Below, one piece after another: positions 25,131-36,116 of a DNA stretch of 39,062 bases. This stretch comes from Halothiobacillus sp. Lineage in GTDB: Bacteria; Pseudomonadota; Gammaproteobacteria; Halothiobacillales; Halothiobacillaceae. The notes under the pieces are model-generated. The model saw only the letters and a list, made by a program, of their open reading frames with translations. It did no database searches and was not told the DNA's origin. The position numbers and the translations under genes are program-made. The stretch spans positions 1 through 39,062 of the forward strand of contig NZ_JAQTTX010000009.1 of NCBI RefSeq assembly GCF_028710545.1, given 5' to 3'. Numbering within the stretch: position 1 is the first letter of the stretch; each line of letters starts with the position of its first letter.

Positions 25131-27282
25131 AGAATTGAGAGGCGAGCTTGATCGACTGGCCAAGTCGGCACTGGATAGTGCATTAAGCAGCCTGTTCAAC
25201 GAGATAGAAAAGAAACTGTTTATTCGTGCCAACCATACCTCGAATCAGAAAGACAAGTCAGAGCTATTCGAAAAAATAGCCCAGCTCAAGAACAACAGAA
25301 AAGATTTCGAAGACACGCTTTACTCCGTTATCACGGAAAGCAATCCGATTCTGAATCAGATCAATTGGGCGACCGTAGTTCAAAACCGATCTCTTGCACT
25401 ACAAATGGAGGACATGATTGCGCATGCCAAGGCAAAGTACGGCATTGAGCACGCGCAGTATGAATCCAGAATCAAAAGTCTGAACCTGACAGATGAAGAA
25501 TGCTTTCCCAAACACCTGTACACCGTATCCTCAATCACCTACGGCTTTATAAAGGCGAGCGGGTTGTTCCAGAGTGATATTCGGGACAACCTGATCCGTT
25601 CTCTCGGCACCAACGTACTGTACAAGTTGGAACCACTCTACATTTTATTGAATGATCTGCTGATTCAATCCGGCGTGATTCCCGAAGTCAAAAGCAAACG
25701 AACGCCACAACGATCAGAGCTGGAGTCGTTGATCGATGCCATCTCAAACAGCGAGTCGCTCATTGAAAAACAACTGACTGAACACACGAGAATTTCCTCA
25801 GAAGAAATCCAGAGTTTCCTGAAAACATCGGTAGATAATAAAGAAATATTTCTGCAGTCCAAATCATCATGGTCACCGAAAAACCTCATTGAAGCGATTG
25901 TTGAGCATTTCAGAAAATCACACCCCAGTCTGCTATCGAAAATCGAGCTCCATAATCATGATCGGGAAATAATCACGCTTGCCGGAGCCATTCTCTCTGA
26001 TCTGATCAATAACGACGAGATTAACCCGATCATTAAAAATCAGGCGATTGCGTTACAAACCATCATCCTGCTTACCGCATATACGGACCCTGACTTTTTC
26101 AGCAACCTCAAAAATCCAGCCCGTGAAGTACTCAGCAAATTGGCCATGCTTGGCTCAGACCCTTATCTTAGTACCGATGATATAAAAACAATCGCCAATT
26201 CGGTAAAATCATTCATAAGATCAACAACATCCAAGACAACACCCGCATTTGATGCCTTATCTCAAGAACTCGATACGATCGAAAACAGTGAAATCCATCA
26301 TGCCAAGGCCTCACAAACGGACAAGCATCCGTTAAGCACTTCGGTAACCGTCAGAAGCCGGAACCGGGTTCCCTTCATTATCAACAGTGCAATCGGGGCT
26401 GAGTCGCTCCCTGATGAGGCCAGCGACTTCTTAAAAAACGTGCTGAATCCATTCATGGTCCACGTTCTCATGACATATGGACGACAGTGTGCCGAATGGA
26501 AAGAAGCACTGGCCGTCCTTGACGCCGTTATTCAGCTGGAAGTCTCAGGCTCCAACGACATCCGCGATACGCTGATTGTTGAAAGCAAGGTGAAGGAACT
26601 GATCAAACACCCTGTTTTCGGTGATGACTTCTTCAAAGTAGCGGCGCAAAAAACGGCTACCGACAACTATTTTTCCCATCTGAAGGACAAGCGGGCTCAA
26701 CTGTCACTCATCCAGCAACGCCCGGAAGAAGAACGCGAAGCCCCGAGCACCTCGCGGCATAAACTCCAACCAAGTGCTGAGCCTGTCGTCGAACAAGTTG
26801 AGCGAGCCAAACCTGAAGCAAAGGTGTCGTCCGGCACGGCTTCACCTCTAACTCACGAGGACGCAGACAAGGTGAGCGCTGAGCGACCTGACGAGCGCTC
26901 AACGGAAAGCGAGGAGGCAAAGCCAGATGCCGCCGTACCGTTCGAGGAAACGAAGCAACCGGAGCCGTCTCCTTACGATCAATTGTGCGCCGATCCACGA
27001 ATCAAACAGTTTCTGGATCGTCACATTCTAAACAACGAGTGGCTTCAGATTTATACATCTGATGATGCTGCGCTAAGGCGCCTGAAAGCCAGCAAGGTCA
27101 ACATGGAACTCAAAATTGTCAGTTTCGCCAATAGAAACGGAGAGATCACCCTCGTCCTTCCCATCGCCCAATTTGTCAGCGATCTATTCGAAAACCGCAG
27201 TAACCCCGTCTTCGATAATCCGAATTACAACAGCGCAAAACAACAGCTTCTGGATACGTTTAAATCAGAGGGCTTAATATAA
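25102..27282 (+). CDS. DUF1631-family protein
   Basis: About 726 residues. An AAGGA site at 25089-25093 lies 8 bp before the ATG at 25102 and fixes the start there or at the next ATG (25105), although the frame is open from 25051. The segment LPDEASDFLKNVLNPFMVHVLMTYGRQCAEWKEALAVLDAVIQL (about 460-505) resembles the DUF1631 core. A low-complexity acidic, Glu/Pro/Ser-rich linker (about 550-630) leads to a C-terminal domain (about 635-726) with CADPRIKQFLDRHIL and NNEWLQIY. The protein is mostly helical and soluble. Its biochemical role is unknown. The next gene, one base after the stop, encodes a PilZ protein. Its AT-richer codon use differs from that of the glg genes. Confidence 0.75.
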   Translation: MMNRVNTNTKELRGELDRLAKSALDSALSSLFNEIEKKLFIRANHTSNQKDKSELFEKIAQLKNNRKDFEDTLYSVITESNPILNQINWATVVQNRSLALQMEDMIAHAKAKYGIEHAQYESRIKSLNLTDEECFPKHLYTVSSITYGFIKASGLFQSDIRDNLIRSLGTNVLYKLEPLYILLNDLLIQSGVIPEVKSKRTPQRSELESLIDAISNSESLIEKQLTEHTRISSEEIQSFLKTSVDNKEIFLQSKSSWSPKNLIEAIVEHFRKSHPSLLSKIELHNHDREIITLAGAILSDLINNDEINPIIKNQAIALQTIILLTAYTDPDFFSNLKNPAREVLSKLAMLGSDPYLSTDDIKTIANSVKSFIRSTTSKTTPAFDALSQELDTIENSEIHHAKASQTDKHPLSTSVTVRSRNRVPFIINSAIGAESLPDEASDFLKNVLNPFMVHVLMTYGRQCAEWKEALAVLDAVIQLEVSGSNDIRDTLIVESKVKELIKHPVFGDDFFKVAAQKTATDNYFSHLKDKRAQLSLIQQRPEEEREAPSTSRHKLQPSAEPVVEQVERAKPEAKVSSGTASPLTHEDADKVSAERPDERSTESEEAKPDAAVPFEETKQPEPSPYDQLCADPRIKQFLDRHILNNEWLQIYTSDDAALRRLKASKVNMELKIVSFANRNGEITLVLPIAQFVSDLFENRSNPVFDNPNYNSAKQQLLDTFKSEGLI

Positions 27283-27654
27283 ATGGACGCCAGCAACCCA
27301 ACACAAAATGACAACAATCTGGATAGGCGAGACTTCAACCGAATCAAGACCAAGGGCAAGGTTTTGCTCAAGTGCATGTCGCCGCCTTTTGAGATATTCA
27401 ATGCCGAGATCATCGACGTCAGTGCCAATGGACTGAACATTTCCACAAAGAAGCCGCTTGCCTTGAACCTACCCGTACAACTGTCCGTATGCACCATAAA
27501 TGACGACAACGTGTTCTTCATGAACGGCAAGATCACTTGGTGCGAGCAGTCGACGAACGGTCAAGGCGAACCTGAGTACAATGCTGGCATTGAAATTCAA
27601 TTCGATCGTAGAAACAAGGATTACCACGATTGGAGAGCGTTATATATTGCTTAA
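27283..27654 (+). CDS. PilZ-domain protein (c-di-GMP-binding type)
   Basis: A 123-residue single-domain protein. RRDFNRI (about 14-20) fits the RxxxR part of the PilZ c-di-GMP site and DVSANGLNIS (about 47-56) the D/NxSxxG part. An unusual detail is the RRxxxR-like start, RRDFNRIK, whose spacing is close to consensus. The ATG directly follows the DUF1631 stop, so it should be co-translated. It may sense c-di-GMP and act on the DUF1631 protein or on glycogen enzymes; the partner is inferred from position only. Confidence 0.88.
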   Translation: MDASNPTQNDNNLDRRDFNRIKTKGKVLLKCMSPPFEIFNAEIIDVSANGLNISTKKPLALNLPVQLSVCTINDDNVFFMNGKITWCEQSTNGQGEPEYNAGIEIQFDRRNKDYHDWRALYIA

Positions 27655-27677
27655 ATCTGCGACTGAAATACCTGCCC

Positions 27678-28271
27678 TTATACGGAACGTCTTGATTTAA
27701 GCGCCAAACTCAGTGTTTGGGCATCGAGATATTCCAGCTCCCCCCCCATGGGTACGCCCTGAGCCAGTCGGGTTACCTTGTAGCGGGCAGGATCAACCCG
27801 ATCCATGATGTAGCCTGCTGTGGCTTCGCCTTCGATGGTCGCGCTGGTCGCCATGATGATTTCTTCGACCGGGCTGTTTGCCAATCGGTTCATCAACTCG
27901 GGAATACCGATGTCGTCCGGGCCGATGCCATCCAAAGGGGATAAATGCCCCGACAGGATAAAGTACAGCCCCTGGTATGCCCCGGATTGCTCAATCGCCA
28001 ACCAATCGGTTGGCGATTCGACAATACATAGCTGTGTCGCATCCCTGTGATGATCCGCACAAACCGGGCAAACCGGCGTTTCAGAGAATATGCGGCATGA
28101 TTCGCAGCGACCGATGCCCTCAAGTGCCGCAACGATCGCCTTTGCCAGTTGGGCCGCCCCCTCACGATCATGTTCGAGCAACTGCAAAGCCATTCGCTGC
28201 GCTGTTTTCTGCCCGACCGAAGGCAATCCTCTCAGGGCCTGAACCAATGCGACGAACTTGGGCGAGAACAT
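27678..28271 (-). CDS. recR: Recombination mediator RecR
   Basis: A 197-residue protein of normal family length. It has a helix-hairpin-helix segment (LRGLPSVGQKTAQRMALQLL, 13-32), a C4 zinc finger (Cys56, Cys59, Cys68, Cys71), a Toprim region (LCIVESPTDWLAIEQSG) and a C-terminal Walker-B-like end. With RecF and RecO it loads RecA on single-stranded gaps during DNA repair. It starts 10 bp after ybaB with no clear ribosome site, so translation is probably coupled. It is convergent with the PilZ gene, with 23 bp between them. Confidence 0.97.
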   Translation of the reverse strand: MFSPKFVALVQALRGLPSVGQKTAQRMALQLLEHDREGAAQLAKAIVAALEGIGRCESCRIFSETPVCPVCADHHRDATQLCIVESPTDWLAIEQSGAYQGLYFILSGHLSPLDGIGPDDIGIPELMNRLANSPVEEIIMATSATIEGEATAGYIMDRVDPARYKVTRLAQGVPMGGELEYLDAQTLSLALKSRRSV

Positions 28272-28281
28272 GGGCTTAGGA

Positions 28282-28608
28282 TCAGAAAGGCAGCTTCATG
28301 CCCGCTGGCAGGTTCATGCCCGCTGTGACACTGGACATCATTTCCTGCTGATTCTGTTCGACCCGGCGTACGGCATCGTTCACGGCCGCGGCAATCAGAT
28401 CTTCCAGCATTTCCTTGTCATCGCCCATGAGGCTGTCGTCAATAATCAGCCGACGCACTTCGTGCTTGCCGGTCATGGTGACCTTGACCAGACCGGCGCC
28501 GGATTCGCCCGTCACTTCGATTTTGGCCACCTCTTCCTGCATGCGCTGCATCTTTTCCTGCATCTGCTGGGCTTGTTTCATCAAATTGCCGATTCCGCCT
28601 TTCATCAT
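28282..28608 (-). CDS. ybaB: Nucleoid-associated protein YbaB/EbfC
   Basis: A 108-residue protein starting [21 protein letters not shown] long helix is followed by [26 protein letters not shown] and a C-terminal [12 protein letters not shown], as in the family. It forms a dimer that binds DNA at inverted GTNAC-type sites. An AGGAG site is 9 bp before the first ATG. The dnaX-ybaB-recR order is widely conserved. Confidence 0.96.
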   Translation of the reverse strand: MMKGGIGNLMKQAQQMQEKMQRMQEEVAKIEVTGESGAGLVKVTMTGKHEVRRLIIDDSLMGDDKEMLEDLIAAAVNDAVRRVEQNQQEMMSSVTAGMNLPAGMKLPF

Positions 28609-28649
28609 GGCTTGATTCTCCTGTATGGGGTTTGTATTTGATCAGTGTT

Positions 28650-30410
28650 TTATGCGAGTTCTGATTCGTCGTCACGCGGAAGAATACTTTCTTCAACAAG
28701 TTGAGCCCCCGCCTGCTCCTGCAGCAGTTGCACAACGGGGTGTTGCACAATGCTCTGCCTACGCTGATGCTGCAGGTTGATCTCTTCCTGATGCCTGCGT
28801 TCGGCGGGTGTCATGGCCGTTTCCACAGGTAACGCGGATGGGGATTGGACAGGTGCCGTATCGTTCTGCCCGATCACGATTTTCACTTTCGAGGTATCGG
28901 CCAGTTTAGAAAGCTGGGAAAGCAAGCTTTCCCGTGCACGGGCATTGGCGATCACTTCGTATTGAGGGGCAACCACAAGTTGAACCTGCCCGTCGACTAT
29001 GTTGAGGTGGCAACGATCCGCCAGGTTCCGCCCCGGCTGACCGGGTATGCGCTCTACCCATTGGTGCCATGGCAGGTCGGTCAATTGGGCGCGGACATGA
29101 CCAGAATGTTCAGATTTGTCCTGAACCGGGGTTGACTGCACAACAATCGGTTCTGCGACCCGATGCTCGGCACTTACCTGTAAACGCGCCACTGTTTCGG
29201 GCTCGGATTCGGCTTGCGTGATTGATGAAGAAGCCGATTCTGGCTTTGTCTTTGCAGCAGGCACGCGGCGGGCATCGGATGGATAAGAACGGGCAGCAGT
29301 AGCTCCTGTCGCCGTAACGGCGCCGTTTGAAGGCTCGCCCCCCGGCTGGAATGCCAGCATACGAAGCAGAGTCATTTCAAGGCCGATCCGAGCATTGGGC
29401 GACCAGGCCATATCGCGTCGGCCCGTCGTGGCGATTTGATACCACAACTGCAACAGTTGCGGATCGATGGATTTCAATTCATCCGGGGGCGGATTGGCCG
29501 CAGCAGACAGGGACTGAACCCACTGCCCCATCGCCAACTGATGAATGGACTCGATGAATTGTGCCAGAAGAATCGCCGGCTCTACCGCACGATCCAGTGC
29601 TTCGTCGACCAGAGCAAACAGCCGGTCCGCCGACTGCTGGTAGAGCGCATCGATCATGTCCCAGATGATTTGATGATCACTCAAACCCAGAATCTGGCTC
29701 ACCTGAACCGAATCGAGCTGACCACCGGTGAAAGCGATGGCCTGGTCGAGCAGACTCAAGGCGTCCCGCATCGAACCATTTGCTGCCTCGGCGATCAAGT
29801 GCAGGGCAGCAGGTTCGAAGGCAATGTTTTCCTTTTGCAGAACATCCGCCAGATGCTGTTGAATCTGGGAAAGCGGCAGGGCGCGCAAATTGAACTGCAA
29901 GCAGCGGGAGAGCACCGTGACAGGAAGCTTTTGGGGGTCGGTGGTGGCCAGCAGAAACTTGACATGTTCTGGCGGTTCTTCAAGCGTCTTTAAAAGCGCA
30001 TTGAAGCTCGATTTCGAGAACATGTGCACTTCGTCGATCAGATAGATCTTGAACCGACCGCGCACCGGCGCGTAGGCCACATTCTCAAGCAAGTCACGGG
30101 TATCGTCGACGCCGGTGCGCGAAGCGGCATCGACTTCAATCAAATCGACAAAGCGGCCCTGATCAATTTCAACGCAGGCACTGCACACGCCACAGGGTGT
30201 GCTGGATATGCCTTGCTCGCAATTGAGCGCCTTGGCAAAAATTCGCGCGACAGTCGTCTTGCCCACGCCCCGGGTGCCGGTGAACAGGTAAGCATGGTGC
30301 AAACGGCTTTGATCCAGCGCATTCGTCAGCGCTTGCAGGACATGGCCTTGGCCAACCATTTCGGCAAAGTTTTTGGGACGCCATTTACGCGCCAGTACGA
30401 GATAACTCAT
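28650..30410 (-). CDS. dnaX: DNA polymerase III tau/gamma subunit
   Basis: A 586-residue clamp-loader subunit. Walker A is GTRGVGKT (45-52), zinc-binding cysteines lie in CEQGISSTPCGVCSAC, and Walker B is LIDEVHMFSKSSFNALLKTLEEPP; sensor and lid domains follow. A Pro/Ala/Glu-rich linker (about 360-430) joins a C-terminal domain that in tau contacts polymerase alpha and helicase. I see no AAAAAAG slippery heptamer of the E. coli type, so a shorter gamma form may be absent or made another way. It heads the dnaX-ybaB-recR operon, just downstream of the SRP RNA gene. Confidence 0.96.
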   Translation of the reverse strand: MSYLVLARKWRPKNFAEMVGQGHVLQALTNALDQSRLHHAYLFTGTRGVGKTTVARIFAKALNCEQGISSTPCGVCSACVEIDQGRFVDLIEVDAASRTGVDDTRDLLENVAYAPVRGRFKIYLIDEVHMFSKSSFNALLKTLEEPPEHVKFLLATTDPQKLPVTVLSRCLQFNLRALPLSQIQQHLADVLQKENIAFEPAALHLIAEAANGSMRDALSLLDQAIAFTGGQLDSVQVSQILGLSDHQIIWDMIDALYQQSADRLFALVDEALDRAVEPAILLAQFIESIHQLAMGQWVQSLSAAANPPPDELKSIDPQLLQLWYQIATTGRRDMAWSPNARIGLEMTLLRMLAFQPGGEPSNGAVTATGATAARSYPSDARRVPAAKTKPESASSSITQAESEPETVARLQVSAEHRVAEPIVVQSTPVQDKSEHSGHVRAQLTDLPWHQWVERIPGQPGRNLADRCHLNIVDGQVQLVVAPQYEVIANARARESLLSQLSKLADTSKVKIVIGQNDTAPVQSPSALPVETAMTPAERRHQEEINLQHQRRQSIVQHPVVQLLQEQAGAQLVEESILPRDDESELA

Positions 30411-30461
30411 AGCGCAACAGCCGAATTGAATGGAATGAATCTGGGGAGGGTGGCATCCCGC

Positions 30462-30560
30462 ACCCGCCGATCTCCGGCGCCCAAGGCAACCGTTACCGTT
30501 GCTCCCTTCCGGGCCTGGCGGGGTTCACGGCGCATTGTCGCGAAGGGACGAATACGGAAC
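30462..30560 (-). ncRNA. ffs: Signal recognition particle 4.5S RNA
   Basis: The reverse strand carries the conserved SRP tip: GAACCCCGCCAGGCCCGGAA, then GGGAGCAACGGTAACGG, as in bacterial small SRP RNAs. This forms the hairpin with the GGAA tetraloop and the asymmetric loop bound by Ffh. Flanking stems (GCGCC with GGGCGCC) support the fold. The ends are approximate. Its position just upstream of dnaX is typical for Gammaproteobacteria and relatives. Confidence 0.9.
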
Positions 30561-30648
30561 ACCATAGAAACCATCTTCTGTTCGAAAAATGGAACGTGAT
30601 GATAACACGCCAAGGGCGCGGAGACCATCGTCCACATGAAACGAGAAC

Positions 30649-31758
30649 TCAATTACTCAAGCCCATCGCTGTGCCCGTCACCACATCAAGTGCCGCGAGG
30701 AGGCACTGATTTTCTTCAGGCGTGCCAACCGTGATCCGCAGAAATTCGGCAATTCGAGGCTTGTTGAAGTGGCGAACCATCACACCCTGCTGGCGTAACC
30801 CAAGATAAAGCTGCTCACCACCCAGCTTGGGATGACGCGCAAACACGAAATTGGCACCGGATGGCAGCACAGTGAACCCGCGCGATACAAGCGCCTTGGT
30901 CAGTGCCTCTCTCGCGTCGATAATGCGCGCACGGGTTTGTGCAAAGTAGGCTTTATCCTCAAAAGCAGCTTTCGCACCAGCCAAGGCCAGACGATCCAGA
31001 GGATAGGAATTGAAACTGTCCTTGACGCGCACCAAGGCCTCGATCAGAGCGGGTTGCCCCAAAGCAAGGCCGACACGCAAGCCAGCCAAAGAACGAGACT
31101 TGGATAGCGATTGCGTCACCAGAACATTCGGGTAGCGGTCGATCAGGGCGACTGCCGACTCGCCGCCAAAATCGACATAGGCTTCATCGATCACCACGAC
31201 CACACCCGGTTGTCCGGCAACGATCTGTTCGATTTGTGCCAGGGAAAGCAGGCGCCCGGTCGGTGCATTCGGGTTGGGGAAGATAATGCCGCCAATCGAC
31301 GGCTGTTCAGTCTGGGCGTAATCAGCAACCCGAATGGCCAGATCCTCATCAAGCGGAACCAACCGGTAATCAATACCGTATAGCGCGCAGTAGACCGGAT
31401 AGAAGCTGTAACTGATGTCGGGAAAAAGAATGGGTTTTTCGTGCGCAAGCAGAGCTTGAAAAACAAATGCCAGAACCTCGTCGGAACCATTACCGACGAA
31501 CACTTGATCGGGCGTCAAGCGGTAGTAGTCGGCGATCGTTTCACGCAAGGCTTGCGCGGTCGGATCGGGATAAAGGCGCAAGCTCTCGTTCAAAACAGAT
31601 TCAATCGCCGTAATGACCTTGGGCGACGGGCCATACGGGTTTTCGTTGGTGTTGAGCTTGATCAGGCGCTGACCATCCGGACGAGCACCCTTGGGCTGCT
31701 CACCGGGAACATAGGGCGTCAATCCGCCGACCAGACGCGACCAGAACGGCGAACTCAT
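30649..31758 (-). CDS. hisC: Histidinol-phosphate aminotransferase
   Basis: A 369-residue class II PLP aminotransferase. [12 protein letters not shown] near the N-terminus, [33 protein letters not shown] and the PLP-lysine segment [14 protein letters not shown] are all present. It converts imidazole acetol phosphate and glutamate to histidinol phosphate. AGGAG lies 8 bp before the ATG at 31758. It is 74 bp after hisD and is the last gene of the leftward mla-murA-his block. Confidence 0.96.
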   Translation of the reverse strand: MSSPFWSRLVGGLTPYVPGEQPKGARPDGQRLIKLNTNENPYGPSPKVITAIESVLNESLRLYPDPTAQALRETIADYYRLTPDQVFVGNGSDEVLAFVFQALLAHEKPILFPDISYSFYPVYCALYGIDYRLVPLDEDLAIRVADYAQTEQPSIGGIIFPNPNAPTGRLLSLAQIEQIVAGQPGVVVVIDEAYVDFGGESAVALIDRYPNVLVTQSLSKSRSLAGLRVGLALGQPALIEALVRVKDSFNSYPLDRLALAGAKAAFEDKAYFAQTRARIIDAREALTKALVSRGFTVLPSGANFVFARHPKLGGEQLYLGLRQQGVMVRHFNKPRIAEFLRITVGTPEENQCLLAALDVVTGTAMGLSN

Positions 31759-31832
31759 AGCCGACTCTCCTGCCCCAAGCTGCCCGGCCCTGCACTAAAC
31801 TCAGATTTCGTTTGATTCATCAGCGGTGAGCC

Positions 31833-33134
31833 TCAACGGTGATCCTTGACACGGTAACGAGCCGAAGCACCGTGGGCGTACAGCCCTTCAGATTCTGCCA
31901 GAACCTCTGCCAATGCTCCGAGAACCGCGCTACCCTGTGCCGAACACTGGATAATGCTCGAACGCTTCTGGAAGTCGTACACCCCCAATGGCGAAGAAAA
32001 CCGCGCGGTGCCGGAAGTCGGCAGGACATGGTTCGGGCCAGCGCAGTAATCACCCAAGGCCTCGGCGGTATATTTACCGACAAAAATCGCACCGGCGTGG
32101 CGGATCTCGGGCAAACGCTGCTCGGCGCCTTCAAACGACAACTCAAGATGCTCCGGCGCAATACGGTTCGCCAACTCGATGGCCGCATCCATGTCCGGCA
32201 CGTGAATCAATGCCCCCCGGTTGGTCAGTGCCGTGCGGATAATGGACGCGCGCGGCTGATCCGCCAGCAACTTTTCAATGGAGGCCGTTACCTTATCGAG
32301 AAACTGGGCATCGGGAGAAATCAGGATGGATTGCGCCTGCTCGTCGTGCTCGGCCTGCGAGAACAAGTCCATCGCGATCCAGTCGGGATCGGTCTTGCCA
32401 TCACAGAGAATCAGAATTTCCGATGGCCCGGCGATCATGTCGATGCCCACCTTGCCGAACACCGCACGCTTCGCGGCTGCGACATAAATATTGCCGGGGC
32501 CGACGATCTTGTCGACCGGTGGTACGGTCGCCGTGCCATAGGCCAGGGCAGCGATGGCCTGAGCCCCGCCGATGCGGAAAATACGGTCGACACCGGCGAC
32601 GTGTGCGGCTGCGAGCACGGTGTCGTTGACGATCCCGTCCGGGGTCGGCACCACCATGATCAGTTCGCGGACACCGGCCACCTTAGCAGGTATCGCGTTC
32701 ATCAAGACCGATGATGGATACGCCGCCTTGCCGCCGGGCACGTACAGGCCCGCCCGATCAAGCGGGCTGACCTGCTGCCCCAAGACCGTACCGTCTGCTT
32801 CGGTGAACTGCCATGAAGCCATCTTTTGATGTTCGGCATAAGCACGGATACGCGCCGCTGCCTGAGTCAGAGCAGCCAGCAGTTCGGGCGATGTGCGTGC
32901 GACCGATGCATCGATTTCTTCACGGGTAAAGATCAAAGCGTCTGCCGTGGGCAGGTCGAGCCGATCGAACTTGGCGGTATAACGCAACAACGCGACGTCG
33001 CCTTCATCACGAATCGCCTGGATGATCTCGTCAACCGTGGTCTGTACGGAGGCATCGGCAACACTCGACCAATCGAGCAATTTCTGTAGGTTGGCAGAAA
33101 AATCAGGGGCTAACGCATTTAATCGCTTCATCAT
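31833..33134 (-). CDS. hisD: Histidinol dehydrogenase
   Basis: A 433-residue NAD- and zinc-dependent enzyme for the last two steps of histidine synthesis. [65 protein letters not shown], and AEHLEL with [16 protein letters not shown] give the full family pattern, including the catalytic His/Glu segments. Its ATG overlaps the hisG stop (ATGA), so the two are translationally coupled. Confidence 0.97.
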   Translation of the reverse strand: MMKRLNALAPDFSANLQKLLDWSSVADASVQTTVDEIIQAIRDEGDVALLRYTAKFDRLDLPTADALIFTREEIDASVARTSPELLAALTQAAARIRAYAEHQKMASWQFTEADGTVLGQQVSPLDRAGLYVPGGKAAYPSSVLMNAIPAKVAGVRELIMVVPTPDGIVNDTVLAAAHVAGVDRIFRIGGAQAIAALAYGTATVPPVDKIVGPGNIYVAAAKRAVFGKVGIDMIAGPSEILILCDGKTDPDWIAMDLFSQAEHDEQAQSILISPDAQFLDKVTASIEKLLADQPRASIIRTALTNRGALIHVPDMDAAIELANRIAPEHLELSFEGAEQRLPEIRHAGAIFVGKYTAEALGDYCAGPNHVLPTSGTARFSSPLGVYDFQKRSSIIQCSAQGSAVLGALAEVLAESEGLYAHGASARYRVKDHR

Positions 33135-33781
33135 GCCGGGGTCGCCTCCGCTGTCAGGTATTCATCGAGCTGGCGCACCAGATCGGCAATTTCACGATGC
33201 TTCAATTTCTGGGCGGCCCGATTGACAATCAGCCGGGAGGAAATATCGGCAATGTGCAGCAAAGGCTCAAGACCATTCGCGCGCAAAGTATTGCCCGTAT
33301 CAACCACATCGACGATGCAATCGGCAAGATCAACCAACGGCGCCAGCTCCATCGAGCCGTATAATTTGATCAACTCGATCTGACGCCCTTGTTCAGCGAA
33401 GTAGCATTCAGCCGAATGCGTGTACTTGGTCGCCACACGCAGCCGACCGGGTTGGTCGGTTGAGCCGGGCTTGCCCGCCACCATCAACTTGCAACGGGCA
33501 ATATTCAGATCAAGCAGTTCAAACAAGCCCTCACCACCGTGCTCCATGAGCACATCCTTACCGGCCACGCCCAGATCCGCCGCACCGTACTGAACGTAGG
33601 TAGGCACATCGGATGCACGCAAAATCAACAGCTTGATATGCGGTTGGTTGGTATCCAGAATCAGCTTGCGTGTCGTTTCCGGATCATCCTTCGGCATGAT
33701 GCCAACGTGTGCCAGCAGGGGCAGGGTATCCTTGAAAATACGGCCCTTGGAAAGCGCGATGATAATGTTTTGCTGACTCAT
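33131..33781 (-). CDS. hisG: ATP phosphoribosyltransferase, short form
   Basis: A 216-residue HisG of the short type, which lacks the C-terminal regulatory domain of long His[39 protein letters not shown] and [21 protein letters not shown] match the family. It catalyses the first step of histidine synthesis. Short forms need the HisZ partner for activity and feedback control; hisZ is not in this window. It lies 29 bp after murA and overlaps hisD. Confidence 0.96.
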   Translation of the reverse strand: MSQQNIIIALSKGRIFKDTLPLLAHVGIMPKDDPETTRKLILDTNQPHIKLLILRASDVPTYVQYGAADLGVAGKDVLMEHGGEGLFELLDLNIARCKLMVAGKPGSTDQPGRLRVATKYTHSAECYFAEQGRQIELIKLYGSMELAPLVDLADCIVDVVDTGNTLRANGLEPLLHIADISSRLIVNRAAQKLKHREIADLVRQLDEYLTAEATPA

Positions 33782-33810
33782 ACAACTTTAGTCACTTGTT
33801 TTTCAATGCA

Positions 33811-35070
<1,260 letters not shown>

Positions 35071-35128
35071 TTAATTTTATTTATACCAGTATCGGGCTCA
35101 AAAACGACCGGGCACAGACGCGGATGTT

Positions 35129-35482
35129 CTATGACACCCCTTCGACGACCATCCAATCGTCCAGATCGTAGACTCGCATCATGGCACGCATGGCCTTGGG
35201 TGGGTGAGTGTAGCGCACTGTAACCGATTGCGCTGCAGCCTCGGCCTGCCATCCCAGCAAAAACGCGAGCCCTGCGGTATCGATACGCCCCACGGAACCC
35301 AGGGCAATTTCAAGCCGGGTGCCGGGTGTTTGCCCATCCGGCATGGGCAAGCTGAAATCACCCAGCGATTCAATGGAGGAACGAAGCAGGTCACCCTGTA
35401 CACGGACCCGCCCGGCCTCGCGCACGAAGCGCAGGGCTTCTGCCTGCACCGAGGACGAATCTGACGAACTCGAATCAGCCAT
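35129..35482 (-). CDS. mlaB: MlaB-like STAS-domain protein
   Basis: A 117-residue STAS protein. The core GRVRVQGDLLRSSIESL, then GRIDTAGLAFLLGW with the conserved Asp-Thr-Ala-Gly loop, marks the MlaB type. MlaB binds MlaF and stabilises the MlaFEDB transporter at the cytoplasmic face. The Ser/Asp-rich N-terminal tail (about residues 2-12) is unusual but probably unstructured. It overlaps the mlaC end by 8 bp. Confidence 0.88.
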   Translation of the reverse strand: MADSSSSDSSSVQAEALRFVREAGRVRVQGDLLRSSIESLGDFSLPMPDGQTPGTRLEIALGSVGRIDTAGLAFLLGWQAEAAAQSVTVRYTHPPKAMRAMMRVYDLDDWMVVEGVS

Positions 35483-36116
35483 TATTCTGCTTTTTCAGAG
35501 TGGAAATCAGACTATCCAGTCCTTTTTGCTGAATCGCCTGAGCGAAGCTTGAACGGTAATTATTGACCAGGCTGATGCCATCGATCACCACATCGTAAGC
35601 CTTCCAGTGGCCATCGACGGCAGCCAGACGATAATCGACCGGCACCGGCCCCATATCGCCACCGGAAACCACGGACAGGACTTCAATTTCATCTTTGTCC
35701 GATCCCGGTTTGGTCCCTGTTACCTTGATCGTCTGATTTCCCAGTTTGGACAGGGGGCCGGCATAGGTACGAACCAGCAGACGCTTGAATTGCTCGGTAA
35801 ACGCCGCCTTCTGACTGGCAGAAGCCGTACGCCAGTAGCGCCCCAGAACCAGTCGACTCATGCGCTCAGAATCCACTTCAGGCAGCAAGGTTTTGTCTAC
35901 GATATCAAGCAATACGCTCGGGTCCTTCTCCACATCTGCCTGTTTTTCTGCAATTTCATGGATGACCTGATCAGCAGTGCGCTGAACCAGATCCATGGCG
36001 GCTTCCTTGGTCAAGCTGTCTGCCAAAGCAGCCACCGGAACCAAACCACAAAGCCCCAGCCCACCGAGCAGGATCGCATTCAAACAAAGGCGACGACGCC
36101 AGTTCATCGTTTTCAT
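35475..36116 (-). CDS. mlaC: MlaC phospholipid-binding periplasmic protein
   Basis: A 213-residue protein with a signal peptide (basic MKTMNWRRRL, hydrophobic NAILLGGLGLCGLVPVAAL, cleavage near ALA-DS). The mature part has LDIVDKTLLPEVDSERMSRLVLGRYWRTAS and YDVVIDGISLVNNYRSSFAQAI, typical of MlaC/Ttg2D. It ferries phospholipids across the periplasm between the MlaFEDB complex and the outer-membrane partner. Its ATG overlaps the TolC-like stop (ATGA), which is unusual for mla operons. Confidence 0.94.
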   Translation of the reverse strand: MKTMNWRRRLCLNAILLGGLGLCGLVPVAALADSLTKEAAMDLVQRTADQVIHEIAEKQADVEKDPSVLLDIVDKTLLPEVDSERMSRLVLGRYWRTASASQKAAFTEQFKRLLVRTYAGPLSKLGNQTIKVTGTKPGSDKDEIEVLSVVSGGDMGPVPVDYRLAAVDGHWKAYDVVIDGISLVNNYRSSFAQAIQQKGLDSLISTLKKQNNG

